Origin: Planctomycetota bacterium
Lineage (GTDB): Bacteria; Planctomycetota; UBA8742; UBA2392
Direction of reading: 5' to 3'
Assembly (NCBI GenBank): GCA_019186845.1
Contig: JABARW010000047.1
Span: 1-41,872, forward strand
DNA length: 41,872 bases
Positions 12,922-21,155 of the stretch are shown here, in pieces. The notes under the pieces were generated by a model, which searched no databases, was not told the origin of the DNA, and worked only from the letters and a program-made list of their open reading frames with translations. Both the position numbers and the translations under genes were made by a program. Numbering within the stretch: position 1 is the first letter of the stretch; each line of letters starts with the position of its first letter.

Positions 12922-14454
12922 ATGAGCTGGATTGCCATGATCGGTTTGGCCCTCGGCGGTTTGCTCCGCAAGAAGGGCCGCAATACGCTGACCATGCTGG
13001 GCGTGTTCATCGGCGTGTTTGCGCTGACCATGATCATTTCCCTGGGCCAGGGACTCATGGCGGTCATCACAGGGACCGTAAGCGGCGATGACAACCTGCG
13101 CCAGATTTCCCTGCTGCCCGGCTTTGGCATCAAGCAGAACGACAAGCCCGAGGAAATCGTCATTGAGGGCGACATGAGCGAGCGCCGCCGCGAGCGCCTG
13201 CGCCGGGCGGCCATTGCGCGATCCCAGTTGCGGCAGACCGCCAGCGGACAAAGCCTGCGCCTGACCGAGGAGTCCCTGGACGAACTCCGCAAGCTGGAAC
13301 ACGTGCAGTCCATCAAGCCCTTGATCCTGCGCCGCTATCAGGTCGACTTTGAGGGGCACCATAGCGACGGCACCCAGACGTTCGGGATCGACTATGCCCG
13401 CCGCCATCCTGAAAGCCGCGTCATTGCCGGCCGCTACCCTTCATCGAATGAAGCGGACGAAGTGCTGGTTCATGAGTATCTGCTCTACACGTGGGGCTAT
13501 GTCACGGAAGAGCAGGCCGCAGGCGTGGTGGGCAAGACTCTGGTGATTTCGTCCGTGAAGGGCGCCGGCGAAGACAACCCCATGCCGATGCCCGAGATGT
13601 CTCCCCAGGACCTTCAGGCACTGTTTCGCGACCTCAAGCTAAGCGAAGCGGAACTCGCCGCCGTCGCCACACTGTCCAAGCGGCTGCCGGAGATTCTGGC
13701 CAAGCTGCGGGGCGGCGAGCAGCGGCGCGGCATCGCCATCAGGCGCGAACTGAAGATCGTAGGCGTGCTGCGTGAGCCCGAAGCCGGTGACCGTTTCAAC
13801 CTGCTTGAAGACGGCCAGAGCACACAGGCCGATCTGTTCTTCGCCGAGGGGCTGGCGGACAGACTTCTGCGCGAGGCCGCGGGCAGCGGCGACGTGGTCT
13901 ACCAGCGCGCGCTGGTCATGGTCGATGATCCCTCCCACGCCGAAGCCGTCGAGCAGAAACTGCGCGACAAGGGCTACACGGCGTTCTCCGTGGCCACGGT
14001 GCTCAAGCGCCTGGAATCCTCTCTGACCGTGGTGACCGTCATTCTGAGCTTCCTGACAGGCATTGCCTTGATTGTGGCCACTCTCGGCATCGTCAACACC
14101 ATGATCACCAGCGTGATCGAGCGAACACGCGAGATCGGCGTCTGGAAGGCCGTGGGTGCGACCAACACGCAGGTCCAGATCGTGTTCCTCATCGAGAGCG
14201 CGCTGATCGGCCTTGGCGGCGGCCTGCTGGGCCTTGGCGTGGCGGCGCTGGCCATGCTTCCCGGAGACATCATCGCGCGCAATCTCATCGCCCAGCGCAC
14301 GAGCTTCCCCTATGAGGGAGCCGTCTTCATCCTGCCGCTTTGGCTTCAGGTCACCGGCCCGGTCCTGGGCACACTGGTGGCCATCCTGGCCGCCATTTAC
14401 CCGGCGCGACGTGCCAGCCGCGTCGATCCCGTCACGGCCTTGCGCCACGACTGA
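12922..14454 (+). CDS. ABC transporter permease, MacB/FtsX family
   Basis: 510 residues, membrane partner of the ATPase upstream. Topology is that of MacB-type permeases: one N-terminal transmembrane helix (about residues 22-46, NTLTMLGVFIGVFALTMIIS), a large extracytoplasmic domain (about 50-365), then three helices near 368-395, 425-450 and 475-497. The FtsX-domain signature VIERTREIGVWKAVGAT between helices 2 and 3 is clear. The extracytoplasmic domain contains a charged insert SERRRERLRRAAIARSQLR and a Met/Pro-rich stretch DNPMPMPEMSPQD. The C-terminus YPARRASRVDPVTALRHD is the usual family end. Such pairs export lipoproteins, peptides or drugs; no TolC or membrane-fusion gene is next to it, so the substrate cannot be named. 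Confidence 0.92.
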   Translation: MSWIAMIGLALGGLLRKKGRNTLTMLGVFIGVFALTMIISLGQGLMAVITGTVSGDDNLRQISLLPGFGIKQNDKPEEIVIEGDMSERRRERLRRAAIARSQLRQTASGQSLRLTEESLDELRKLEHVQSIKPLILRRYQVDFEGHHSDGTQTFGIDYARRHPESRVIAGRYPSSNEADEVLVHEYLLYTWGYVTEEQAAGVVGKTLVISSVKGAGEDNPMPMPEMSPQDLQALFRDLKLSEAELAAVATLSKRLPEILAKLRGGEQRRGIAIRRELKIVGVLREPEAGDRFNLLEDGQSTQADLFFAEGLADRLLREAAGSGDVVYQRALVMVDDPSHAEAVEQKLRDKGYTAFSVATVLKRLESSLTVVTVILSFLTGIALIVATLGIVNTMITSVIERTREIGVWKAVGATNTQVQIVFLIESALIGLGGGLLGLGVAALAMLPGDIIARNLIAQRTSFPYEGAVFILPLWLQVTGPVLGTLVAILAAIYPARRASRVDPVTALRHD

Positions 14455-14505
14455 CGTCCAGCGCTGCCCCGACCGTTGAAGCAGCATCGGCCAATCTCAG
14501 CGGCG

Positions 14506-15117
14506 CTATTGCGACTGGGCTTCACCCGTTTTGGGGCGCAATCGGGGTTTGGGCAGAGGGACCGCCGCAGGATTGAGGGTGGGACTGTCCGTGGCCACAC
14601 TGCGCTGCGCCACGGGCTTCTGGAGTTTCACCGTGTGCCGCTTGGGACGCGAAGGCGGGGGCGCCGTGCGGCTGGCCCATTCCTCGGCTTCCTCCAGCTT
14701 CTCCACCATGTGAAACCAGCCGTCGAGCGTGAGCATGTCAAAGGTGACCCGGACTTTGGGGCGCGGCCGCACAATCACAATGCCCCCCTGCCTTTCCTTC
14801 AGGCCGCCGGCGATCTCCGTGATGTGGTTGATGCCGGCGGCGCTGACGAAGGGCACCAGATCGAGGTCGAGATAGGCCCAGCGCAGGCCGCGCGGCAGGA
14901 GTTCGTTACAAACCTTGTGCAGGCGTGCAGCGAGGTGCTCATCCAGGTTGCCCTGGAGCACAATGAAAACCGAGCCCGCCGCCTTGGCACGGGTCACGGA
15001 GAGTATGGTGTCTTTGCCGATGTCGGTCACCAAGCGGCATGATACGAATTGCCGCCGCACCCGAACGAAAAACGAGGCAACGACAAGGCCCCACGAGACT
15101 CGCCTGCTCTTAGACAT
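14506..15117 (-). CDS. STAS-domain protein (anti-sigma-factor-antagonist-like)
   Basis: 203 residues. The central part (about 30-130) fits a STAS fold: ILSVTRAKAAGSVFIVLQGN as the first strands, LDEHLAARLHKVCNELLPRG as a helix, YLDLDLVPFVSAAGINHITE as the strand and loop that in SpoIIAA-type proteins carries the phosphorylatable Ser/Thr (here FVSAAG, Ser near 112), and then GGLKERQGGIVIVRPRPKVR and VTFDMLTLDGWF. A Pro/Lys/Ala-rich disordered tail follows. Likely a cytoplasmic regulator in a partner-switching pathway; no kinase or sigma factor gene is next to it. The start is uncertain: the first 30 residues are not STAS-like and a GTG at the codon of VTDIGKDT is an alternative. It converges with the ABC permease gene. 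Confidence 0.75.
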   Translation of the reverse strand: MSKSRRVSWGLVVASFFVRVRRQFVSCRLVTDIGKDTILSVTRAKAAGSVFIVLQGNLDEHLAARLHKVCNELLPRGLRWAYLDLDLVPFVSAAGINHITEIAGGLKERQGGIVIVRPRPKVRVTFDMLTLDGWFHMVEKLEEAEEWASRTAPPPSRPKRHTVKLQKPVAQRSVATDSPTLNPAAVPLPKPRLRPKTGEAQSQ

Positions 15118-15282
15118 TGCCGGCGCGAAACCCTCTTACCCACTGCATACATGTCGCATTTCGTGTACACTTATAGTCAACTGCCTGAACCTATGGACAA
15201 AAGTGCCTGAATGGTTGTGGCTGCAATCGTATTTTGATCAATTGGCATTTTGTGCAGCACATGGGCAGATAGGAGATCACAA
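15118..15282. other. AT-richer divergent intergenic region
   Basis: This 165-base stretch between the STAS gene (minus) and the secreted-protein gene (plus) is visibly richer in A+T than the rest of the window. It contains the palindromes GTGTACAC (15163-15170) and TTGATCAA (15234-15241). Promoter-like hexamers occur on both strands (TATAGT at 15172-15177 plus; TATAAG, reading minus, at 15175-15170), but neither has a good partner -35. AGGAG at 15271-15275 is a clear ribosome site for the next gene. Confidence 0.4.
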
Positions 15283-16098
15283 ATGCGGTTAGTCCGATGC
15301 CTGCTTCAATCGGCCATTGCCTTGGCTGTTGCTGCGATCTGGTCAACCTTGGCGCATGGCTGGATCACAAACACTCCCCTTCAAGGGCCATGGGGCGACG
15401 CAGGATTTAACGGTGACAACGGCAGCCTTCAAGTGACCTATGGTCTTGGGGACGATACTTGGGCAAATGCGCTGGGTCAGTTGAATGCGTACAACGCGAA
15501 GAAGGAACACGAAATTGCCGGCGGAATTGGAGACATGAACTGAGTCACGGGCTCAATTGAATCAAGTCAGCCTCTATGGGTCATGACAGCTTCCGCAAGA
15601 GCGTTTGCACAGGTGTCAGGTTCGCAACTGGCGGGTTTTGGCGGGCACATGCAGGTCAGGGCCGATGCTAGTTTGATTATGGACGGTACGTGGAGCCGTT
15701 GGACGGGCAGCAGTGTTGAGCTCAATCAAGTGCTTGATCCTGACGCGCCCGTCGAGTTCTACGGCCTGGACCTGGGCACGGACGCTTCAGGTCAGCAGCG
15801 TATTATGGAAGTGGGTGGTGAGCGAAGGGGCTTCGCTGACTACCCGCAGGTCCGTATCCTCTTGAAGCCGTGCCAAGCAGACTGGAACGGTGCGGCGACC
15901 CAGCAGGATATCAGCTTTGCCTATTCCACGGGTAGCGGATGCGACCTCAAGTTTCAGTTCGCCACGACCGACCCCTACCCCTTCATGAACGCCGCTGCCA
16001 AGCAAACGGACGCAGGCAACCCGGACTGCGCACCTTGGGCCGTGCATGTGATGGCCTTCGACGGCTCGACCTTGGTGGAAAGCAGAGTGTTCAGGTAG
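15283..16098 (+). pseudogene. Secreted protein gene interrupted by an in-frame TGA
   Basis: The ATG at 15283 follows AGGAG by 7 bases and begins a Sec signal peptide, MRLVRCLLQSAIALAVAA up to about TLAHG. The frame reads 86 codons to a TGA at 15541-15543, then stays open in the same frame for another 184 codons to TAG at 16096-16098. The codons just after the stop and the later part read like ordinary protein (SGSQLAGFGGHMQVRADAS, DPDAPVEFYGLDLGTD, FAYSTGSGCDLKFQFAT). If TGA replaced TGG the protein would be 271 residues. An independent start near 15583 has no signal peptide and no ribosome site. So this is one secreted protein broken by a nonsense change, a base-calling error, or recoding. 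The family is not recognised. The next gene starts 3 bases after the final stop, so both form an operon. Confidence 0.7.
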
Positions 16099-16101
16099 CC
16101 G

Positions 16102-17709
16102 ATGCGAACGCGACGCAACACAGCGGTTTGGATAACCTTGCTGGCGCTCCTGGCAGTCGGGGTTGTCGGGCTTTGGCGCTTGGAACAAGAGCGCCCGCGT
16201 CACCGCTGCGGTAACAGCTCCGTAGAAGACTCCAATGGCCGCACTGACCATAGACCCGGCACGTCTGCTTCAAGCCAGGAGCCGGGGCCGGCGTGCAAGG
16301 GGCAAGGCGGCCAACGCCCGGAGGCGCAGCAGCCTCCACCCCAAGCCAGCGCGACCATCCGGATTATCGGGCCCAGTGGAGAATCCCTTCGCAGTCTGCG
16401 CTGTCGGTGGCTGTGTCCGGCGGCATCCGGCGATCGCGAAGCGGAAACAGCCACTGACGATGAAGGACGCTTCGCGCTGCCGGTGAAGGGACCCGGTCGT
16501 TTGACACTGGAATCACTCAGCCCGGACTGGTGGCTGCCTCGCGAACACCTCATCTCGCCCGGCCATGAGTTGACGATTCGCGCCCGGGAAGCCCTGTCTT
16601 TTCGCCTCATGGTACTTCTCGAAGACGGCGTCGCCTTCAAGGGAGGCATCACCGTCAGTTCCCATGACCAGGCCGGCGAATTGCTTTACCGCCGGATGTT
16701 TCACTCCAACGGACAGGACGCCGTCTCGGTGCAGAGCCTGCCCAAAGGCGCCAACCTTGAGGTATTCGCCCATGCCACCGTGCTGGGATATCCGGCCCAG
16801 AGCGTCACGGTTGAGGCGTCCACCATCGTGCGGGATCAGACCGTCATCGTCACACTGCGCAAAGACCCCGGCAACCAGAACGGAGCCGTGGAGATCGACT
16901 TCAATGGCTATCCCCCGAAGGGGCAGCGCATCGCCATCACCGCCAAAGGTCAGAACTTGGAAGTCGACGGAGGCAGCCACGGGAGTCGCACCGGCGCCAT
17001 CTGGCGTTCCGGCCCCATTGCGCCGGGGGAGTACGTGTTGCGCATCATCGGCGACACGCTGTGGGAATCCGAACCATTCATAGTCGAAGCTCAACGGGCG
17101 ACTCGCCTGACGCCCGACCCCTATCAGCCCGCCACCGTGACCGCCACCATCGTCAATGAACAGGGTCACCCCATCAGCGTTCCCGGTGCCAAACGCGGCG
17201 CCGTGCTTTCCCGATTTGATCAAAGCTGCCTGCCGGATTGGATCAGCGCGTCCGACCAGCCGGGCATGCTCGCGCTGGCCGACGCAGGGGGGCGTGCCAG
17301 GCTGACCGGTGTCAGGCCGGGGCTGCGGCGATTTGTGGTGGATGCCCCGCATCACGAACCCTGTTACTTCGAGCTGGTGCTCATGCCCGGGGAGACTCGT
17401 GATCTGGGCCTGGTCAAGCTCAGGCCGGCCGCGGGCAAGATCATCGTCAGGTTGACGGGTATGCGCGAAGGCATGACCTACATAGTCCACGTCGGTCAGC
17501 CGCGCGGCGCCGCCGTCCGCATGGAATTGTCCGTCACCACGCGCGAGGTGGTGTTCGAGCGCCTCCCGCTGCGAACGTACCTCGTTGCTGTCGCGCCGGG
17601 CGAATCCGGCGGCCGGCCTGTTTCCGCGCAGGCGGCCTTGACCGAATTGGAGTCCGAGGCCGTGGTCGAGTTCGACGTGTCCGGCCTTGAGCCCGCAAAG
17701 CGCCGTTGA
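16102..17709 (+). CDS. Membrane-anchored protein with beta-sandwich repeats, unknown function
   Basis: 535 residues. One hydrophobic segment near residues 9-24 (AVWITLLALLAVGVVGLW) after a basic MRTRRN start gives an N-in anchor with the rest outside. A Pro/Gln/Ser-rich linker runs to about residue 85. The remainder looks like several carboxypeptidase-regulatory-like or related beta domains: TIRIIGPSGESLRSLRC with ATDDEGRFALPVKGPG, then later VTATIVNEQGHPISVPGAK and ADAGGRARLTGVRPGLRRFVV. These domains are structural or carbohydrate/peptide binding in known proteins; no catalytic residues are visible. It starts 3 bases after the interrupted secreted gene, so the two are likely one transcript and may act together at the cell surface. 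Confidence 0.75.
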   Translation: MRTRRNTAVWITLLALLAVGVVGLWRLEQERPRHRCGNSSVEDSNGRTDHRPGTSASSQEPGPACKGQGGQRPEAQQPPPQASATIRIIGPSGESLRSLRCRWLCPAASGDREAETATDDEGRFALPVKGPGRLTLESLSPDWWLPREHLISPGHELTIRAREALSFRLMVLLEDGVAFKGGITVSSHDQAGELLYRRMFHSNGQDAVSVQSLPKGANLEVFAHATVLGYPAQSVTVEASTIVRDQTVIVTLRKDPGNQNGAVEIDFNGYPPKGQRIAITAKGQNLEVDGGSHGSRTGAIWRSGPIAPGEYVLRIIGDTLWESEPFIVEAQRATRLTPDPYQPATVTATIVNEQGHPISVPGAKRGAVLSRFDQSCLPDWISASDQPGMLALADAGGRARLTGVRPGLRRFVVDAPHHEPCYFELVLMPGETRDLGLVKLRPAAGKIIVRLTGMREGMTYIVHVGQPRGAAVRMELSVTTREVVFERLPLRTYLVAVAPGESGGRPVSAQAALTELESEAVVEFDVSGLEPAKRR

Positions 17710-17729
17710 ATGGGACCTGAGGCGGAGCG

Positions 17730-18263
17730 TCAGGGTTTGAACAGGTGGTCGCGGTAGTACTTGAGTTCCGCCAGGCTCTCGCGGATGTCGCTCACGGCCG
17801 TGTGTTCCTTCTTCTTCTCGAACTTCGGCAAGTTCGGGTACCAGGCATTGGCCAGCACCTTCAGCGACGACACATCCACCTGGCGATAGTGCAGGTAGGC
17901 GTCCAGGCGCGGCATGTATCGGGCCAGGAAGCGGCGGTCCTGGTGAATGGAGTTGCCGGCCATCACCGCTTCACGGGGTTTGGCGTACTTCATGACGATG
18001 TCCAGCACGGCCTGCTCGGCCTGATCCAGGGTAACAGAGGACTCCTGCACGCGCCGCAGCAGGCCGCTTCGTGTGTGCATGTCCCGCACGAAGTCGTTCA
18101 TTCCGGCGAGGGCCTCGGGCGGCTGTTGTACTGCCGCGCCATACTCGGCCAGGGGCTTCAGGTCGTCGCCCGTGACGATGCAGCCCACTTCAAGAATGAC
18201 GCAACTGTCAACGTCCAGTCCCGTCATTTCCAGGTCCACCCACACCATCTTCAAGTCGCCCAT
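17730..18263 (-). CDS. orn: Oligoribonuclease
   Basis: 177 residues, normal size. DEDDh 3'-5' exonuclease that degrades very short RNAs and pGpG in the cytoplasm. Seen: VWVDLEMTGLD with Asp10 and Glu12 (Exo I), MAGNSIHQDRRFL (Exo II), and KKEHTAVSDIRESL (Exo III with the catalytic His and Asp). The start at MGDLKM is taken; a Met five residues later (MVWVDLEM) is also possible. It is the last gene of a minus-strand run that begins with the carbamoyltransferase; the gap to the ROK kinase upstream is 55 bases. Confidence 0.96.
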   Translation of the reverse strand: MGDLKMVWVDLEMTGLDVDSCVILEVGCIVTGDDLKPLAEYGAAVQQPPEALAGMNDFVRDMHTRSGLLRRVQESSVTLDQAEQAVLDIVMKYAKPREAVMAGNSIHQDRRFLARYMPRLDAYLHYRQVDVSSLKVLANAWYPNLPKFEKKKEHTAVSDIRESLAELKYYRDHLFKP

Positions 18264-18318
18264 GGCAATGTTCTAGCCAGCCGGCCGCCTCACAGGTAGG
18301 GCTTGGCGCTCTGGGCCT

Positions 18319-19206
18319 CTATTCATTGAGCGCGACCTGAGGCAGCAGGGTGGCGCCGATGATGCCCGCGTCGTTGCCCAGCGCGCTGACCAGCAGCTTC
18401 ACCTGCGCCAGGGGCGGGGCAAAGGCGCGCTCTTTCAGGGCCGCTTCAATAGCGGGACGTATCAGGTCAAAACTCGCGCTCACTCCGCCACTGAAGACCA
18501 CAGCGTCAAGGTCCAGCGTGTTCTGGATGCTGCCCAGTCCCAGGCCCAAGGCACGCCCTGCCATGGCCAGCGCCTCAACGCCCGCGGAATCGCCCTGGCG
18601 GGCACTTCGCGCCACGGCCTCCACATCGTGCCCCTGCCCGCCCCGTTCGTGGTACTTGCGCAGAATGCCTGCCGTTCCCGCGTAGCTCTCCATGCAGCCC
18701 CGCGCGCCGCAACCGCAGGGCCAGGCGCTTGAAGCGCTGTCCACCAGCACGTGTCCGATTTCACCCGCAAAGCCGTGGCGCCCGCGCCTGACCGTGCCGT
18801 CAAGGCATAGCCCCCCGCCCGTACCGGTTCCCAGGGTCACCAGCAGGAAGCTGCGCTCGCGCAGACCGTGCCCATACATACGTTCAGCCAGAGCAGCGGC
18901 CGTGGCATCATTCTCGACGGCCACAGGGCAACCCAGGCGCTTCATCAGCTCTCGCGCGATGTTCATGCCGTCAAATCCCGGCACGTTGGGTAGTCGCCAG
19001 CACTCGCCGCGCTCGTTCACCTCGCCGGGAATGCACAGGCCCAGACTGCCGGGCTCGGCTTCGAGTTCTCTAACGAGCGCGGCAATGGCATCCAGCACGG
19101 CCGCGGGATCGCGGGGCGTGTCAACGGCGGCGTGTGACTTCACCCGGCCGTCTTCAACACGGCCGGCCTTGATGCGCGTGCCGCCAAAGTCAACGCCAAT
19201 GGGCAT
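18319..19206 (-). CDS. ROK-family sugar kinase (glucokinase-like)
   Basis: 295 residues. Phosphorylates a hexose such as glucose or N-acetylmannosamine with ATP. Seen: ATP-binding GVDFGGTRIKAG at residues 4-15, sugar-contact motifs LPNVPGFDG and ENDATAAALAE, LGTGTGGGLCLDG, and the ROK zinc signature GHVLVDSASSAWPCGCGARG followed by CMESYAG (one His and three Cys). ROK kinases of this size are usually glucokinases, but the sequence cannot exclude other sugars. It follows the phosphosugar transferase gene by 42 bases on the same strand, which could link it to envelope sugar supply. Confidence 0.9.
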   Translation of the reverse strand: MPIGVDFGGTRIKAGRVEDGRVKSHAAVDTPRDPAAVLDAIAALVRELEAEPGSLGLCIPGEVNERGECWRLPNVPGFDGMNIARELMKRLGCPVAVENDATAAALAERMYGHGLRERSFLLVTLGTGTGGGLCLDGTVRRGRHGFAGEIGHVLVDSASSAWPCGCGARGCMESYAGTAGILRKYHERGGQGHDVEAVARSARQGDSAGVEALAMAGRALGLGLGSIQNTLDLDAVVFSGGVSASFDLIRPAIEAALKERAFAPPLAQVKLLVSALGNDAGIIGATLLPQVALNE

Positions 19207-19248
19207 GGAGACATTGAAGCAAATTGGCGCCCGCTGCGCCCTGCCGCA

Positions 19249-20721
19249 TCAGGCGAGACGGCGCGAACGCTCGGCAATGCGGCGCGTAGTGCGGCCGGGA
19301 GCGCCCTCGACTTCCGGCGGTTCAGCGGCGAGGGCATCCATGAACAGGGGGTAAAGCGGCAGAATCAGGTGAGCGGCAAAGGCCAAAGCCGAGCGCCGGC
19401 GGCTTGGACTCTTGAGTACAAGCCAGCCGCACTTGACTCGCCCGCCTGCGTAAAGGGGCACTTCCAGTGCGTGGTGACTGTCGCGATCAGCCCCCAGCTT
19501 CCAGCGTCGCACACCGTCGCCGTCGTAGAGCGTCAAAGAGCTCAGCTCCAGCAACTCGAGCAGGCGCAGCAACTGCGGGTCGGACAACGCCGATTGCGGA
19601 TTGGCGCCCTCGGCAGATGCCAGTGCCTCCGCGATATCGGTGGCGGGGCCGGCGGCAAGCAGATTGCGCAGGGAAAGATAGCCGCCGAGATAATAGATCG
19701 CCCCATACAGACCCAGAGGCAGGGCCAGGGCGGCAGCGGTAAACATGGGTTCCCACCCGCAGAGCCAGGCCGCCGCCGCCGAGATAGACGCCATGAGCAG
19801 CAGCACGGCCGCCGCGCGGCGCGAGCCGCCGTCAAAGATCCAGAGCGCCACGTGGTGAATATGCCCGCGATCGGGCCGAATGGGGCTGCGCCCCTGCAAG
19901 AGACGTCGGAAGAACACCGTCGTGACGTCCACCACCGGCAGCGACAAGAGCAGGAACAGGGGCGCCAAATCCAGGGCGCCTTGGGGTGTCCGCACGGCCT
20001 TGAGCGCCAGCGCCGCCGAAACAAACCCTATGAAAGTGCTGCCAGAATCTCCCAGGAACGATCGTGGACGGGCCAGGTTCCACCGAACAAAGGCCAGACA
20101 TGCCGCAGCAAGGGGCAAAGCCAGAGCGGCATCTGCCTGGCCCGCCAGCCAACCAAAGGCGGCAATACCCGTGAGCGAGATGAAGCCCAGCCCCGCGCAC
20201 AGACCGTCAATGCCGTCAATCAGGTTGAAGGCGTTGGTCAACGCGACGATAAATAAGAGAGTGAGGGGCAACGAAAGAACGCCGGTCTGAACCTCCGGCA
20301 GCCCAAAGAGCGCCAGGGAATCGAAAGAGAATCCCAGGGCCCAGGCCCAGAGCGCGGCCAGCGCCTGGACTCCCAGCTTGGTCAGGGGCGCGATACCGCG
20401 AATATCGTCCAGGGCACCCAGTGCCAGGAGAGCGAAGGCCGGCAACAGCAGATAGACGTGGTCGAGACGTTCCAGATGGCCCTCAGAGCCCAGCCCCTGC
20501 GCCACCAGCTGCTCGGCCAGCAAAGCCACGAGCAGGCCGGCGGCCACGGTCAGGCCACCCGAGCGGGCCACGGTGTCTCCGTGTACGCCGCGAAGCTTGG
20601 GAACATCGACCATGCCCACGCGCCATGCCAGCCGCCTCATGGCGCCGCCCACGCTCAACACCGTGGCTGCCGCGGCGCCGATACCGGCCAACAGAGGTAA
20701 ATGGGGGGTGAGGTCGGGCAT
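19249..20721 (-). CDS. MraY/WecA-family undecaprenyl-phosphate phosphosugar transferase with extra C-terminal domain
   Basis: 490 residues. Transfers a sugar-1-phosphate from a UDP-sugar to undecaprenyl phosphate, the first step of a lipid-linked glycan. Family motifs: LGALDDIRGI (Asp105-Asp106), NAFNLIDGIDGLCAG (163-177), SFLGDSGSTF (221-230), and RPDRGHIHHV (282-291), the WecA/TagO-type HIHH loop. About ten hydrophobic helices span residues 10-365. After these comes a roughly 120-residue cytoplasmic part with SSLTLYDGDGVRRWKLG and LEVPLYAGGRVKCGWLVL that looks GAF-like, not usual in WecA. The ATG overlaps the stop of the upstream small membrane gene as TGATG, giving translational coupling. 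Confidence 0.92.
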   Translation of the reverse strand: MPDLTPHLPLLAGIGAAAATVLSVGGAMRRLAWRVGMVDVPKLRGVHGDTVARSGGLTVAAGLLVALLAEQLVAQGLGSEGHLERLDHVYLLLPAFALLALGALDDIRGIAPLTKLGVQALAALWAWALGFSFDSLALFGLPEVQTGVLSLPLTLLFIVALTNAFNLIDGIDGLCAGLGFISLTGIAAFGWLAGQADAALALPLAAACLAFVRWNLARPRSFLGDSGSTFIGFVSAALALKAVRTPQGALDLAPLFLLLSLPVVDVTTVFFRRLLQGRSPIRPDRGHIHHVALWIFDGGSRRAAAVLLLMASISAAAAWLCGWEPMFTAAALALPLGLYGAIYYLGGYLSLRNLLAAGPATDIAEALASAEGANPQSALSDPQLLRLLELLELSSLTLYDGDGVRRWKLGADRDSHHALEVPLYAGGRVKCGWLVLKSPSRRRSALAFAAHLILPLYPLFMDALAAEPPEVEGAPGRTTRRIAERSRRLA

Positions 20722-21155
20722 CACGATCCGAAGGTGAGCATCAGCAGGGCTGCCGCGCTGGCACAAGCTGTAAGCGAAATGGTCCAGGCCGAGGCGGGTA
20801 CCAGACGGCGCAATTGAAAGACGGCGCCGCCGAACACCACGATGTTCGCGGCAAAGCAGGTGGTGGCAAAGCCTACGATAAGGCTGGTGAAATCCACACG
20901 GTTCTGGGTGGCCACCGTGGTCCCCTGGCCGCTGACCAGCGTCGCCGAGCCCGGTGTCGAAAGCCCCATGTTGAAGCGGCCCAGATAGGCGACAAGCACG
21001 GCGAGCATGCCCAACAGACAAAGCGTTACACAAGCCAGGGCGATCTCGCGCCCGTAGGCACGGATCTGGGTTGCCAGCCGCTCATGGAGCATGGCCTCTT
21101 CCAGGCGCTCTTCGGGGCGCTCGTCCAGGAAGCGGGTGTCAAGTTCACCGGCCAT
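20721..21155 (-). CDS. Small membrane protein of unknown function
   Basis: 144 residues. A charged N-terminal cytoplasmic part (about 1-35, Glu/Arg-rich, DERPEERLEEAMLHERLATQ) precedes three hydrophobic helices near 38-60, 82-106 and 115-140. No motif is recognised. The ATG at 21155 follows AGGTGG closely and lies inside the last codons of the carbamoyltransferase gene (11 bases shared). Its TGA shares its A with the ATG of the phosphosugar transferase. The double overlap suggests the three are made together and possibly form a membrane assembly. Confidence 0.8.
   Translation of the reverse strand: MAGELDTRFLDERPEERLEEAMLHERLATQIRAYGREIALACVTLCLLGMLAVLVAYLGRFNMGLSTPGSATLVSGQGTTVATQNRVDFTSLIVGFATTCFAANIVVFGGAVFQLRRLVPASAWTISLTACASAAALLMLTFGS

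Noticed and set aside
12745..13407. A 220-codon minus-strand frame covering the inverted repeat
   Set aside because: The protein-like text (for example SPQSTRRMQRR) is the translated repeat plus antisense of the permease gene.
15541..15600. A selenocysteine insertion at the in-frame TGA
   Set aside because: I see no convincing stem-loop with the bacterial spacing right after the TGA, and a TGG to TGA change is simpler; kept only as an alternative.
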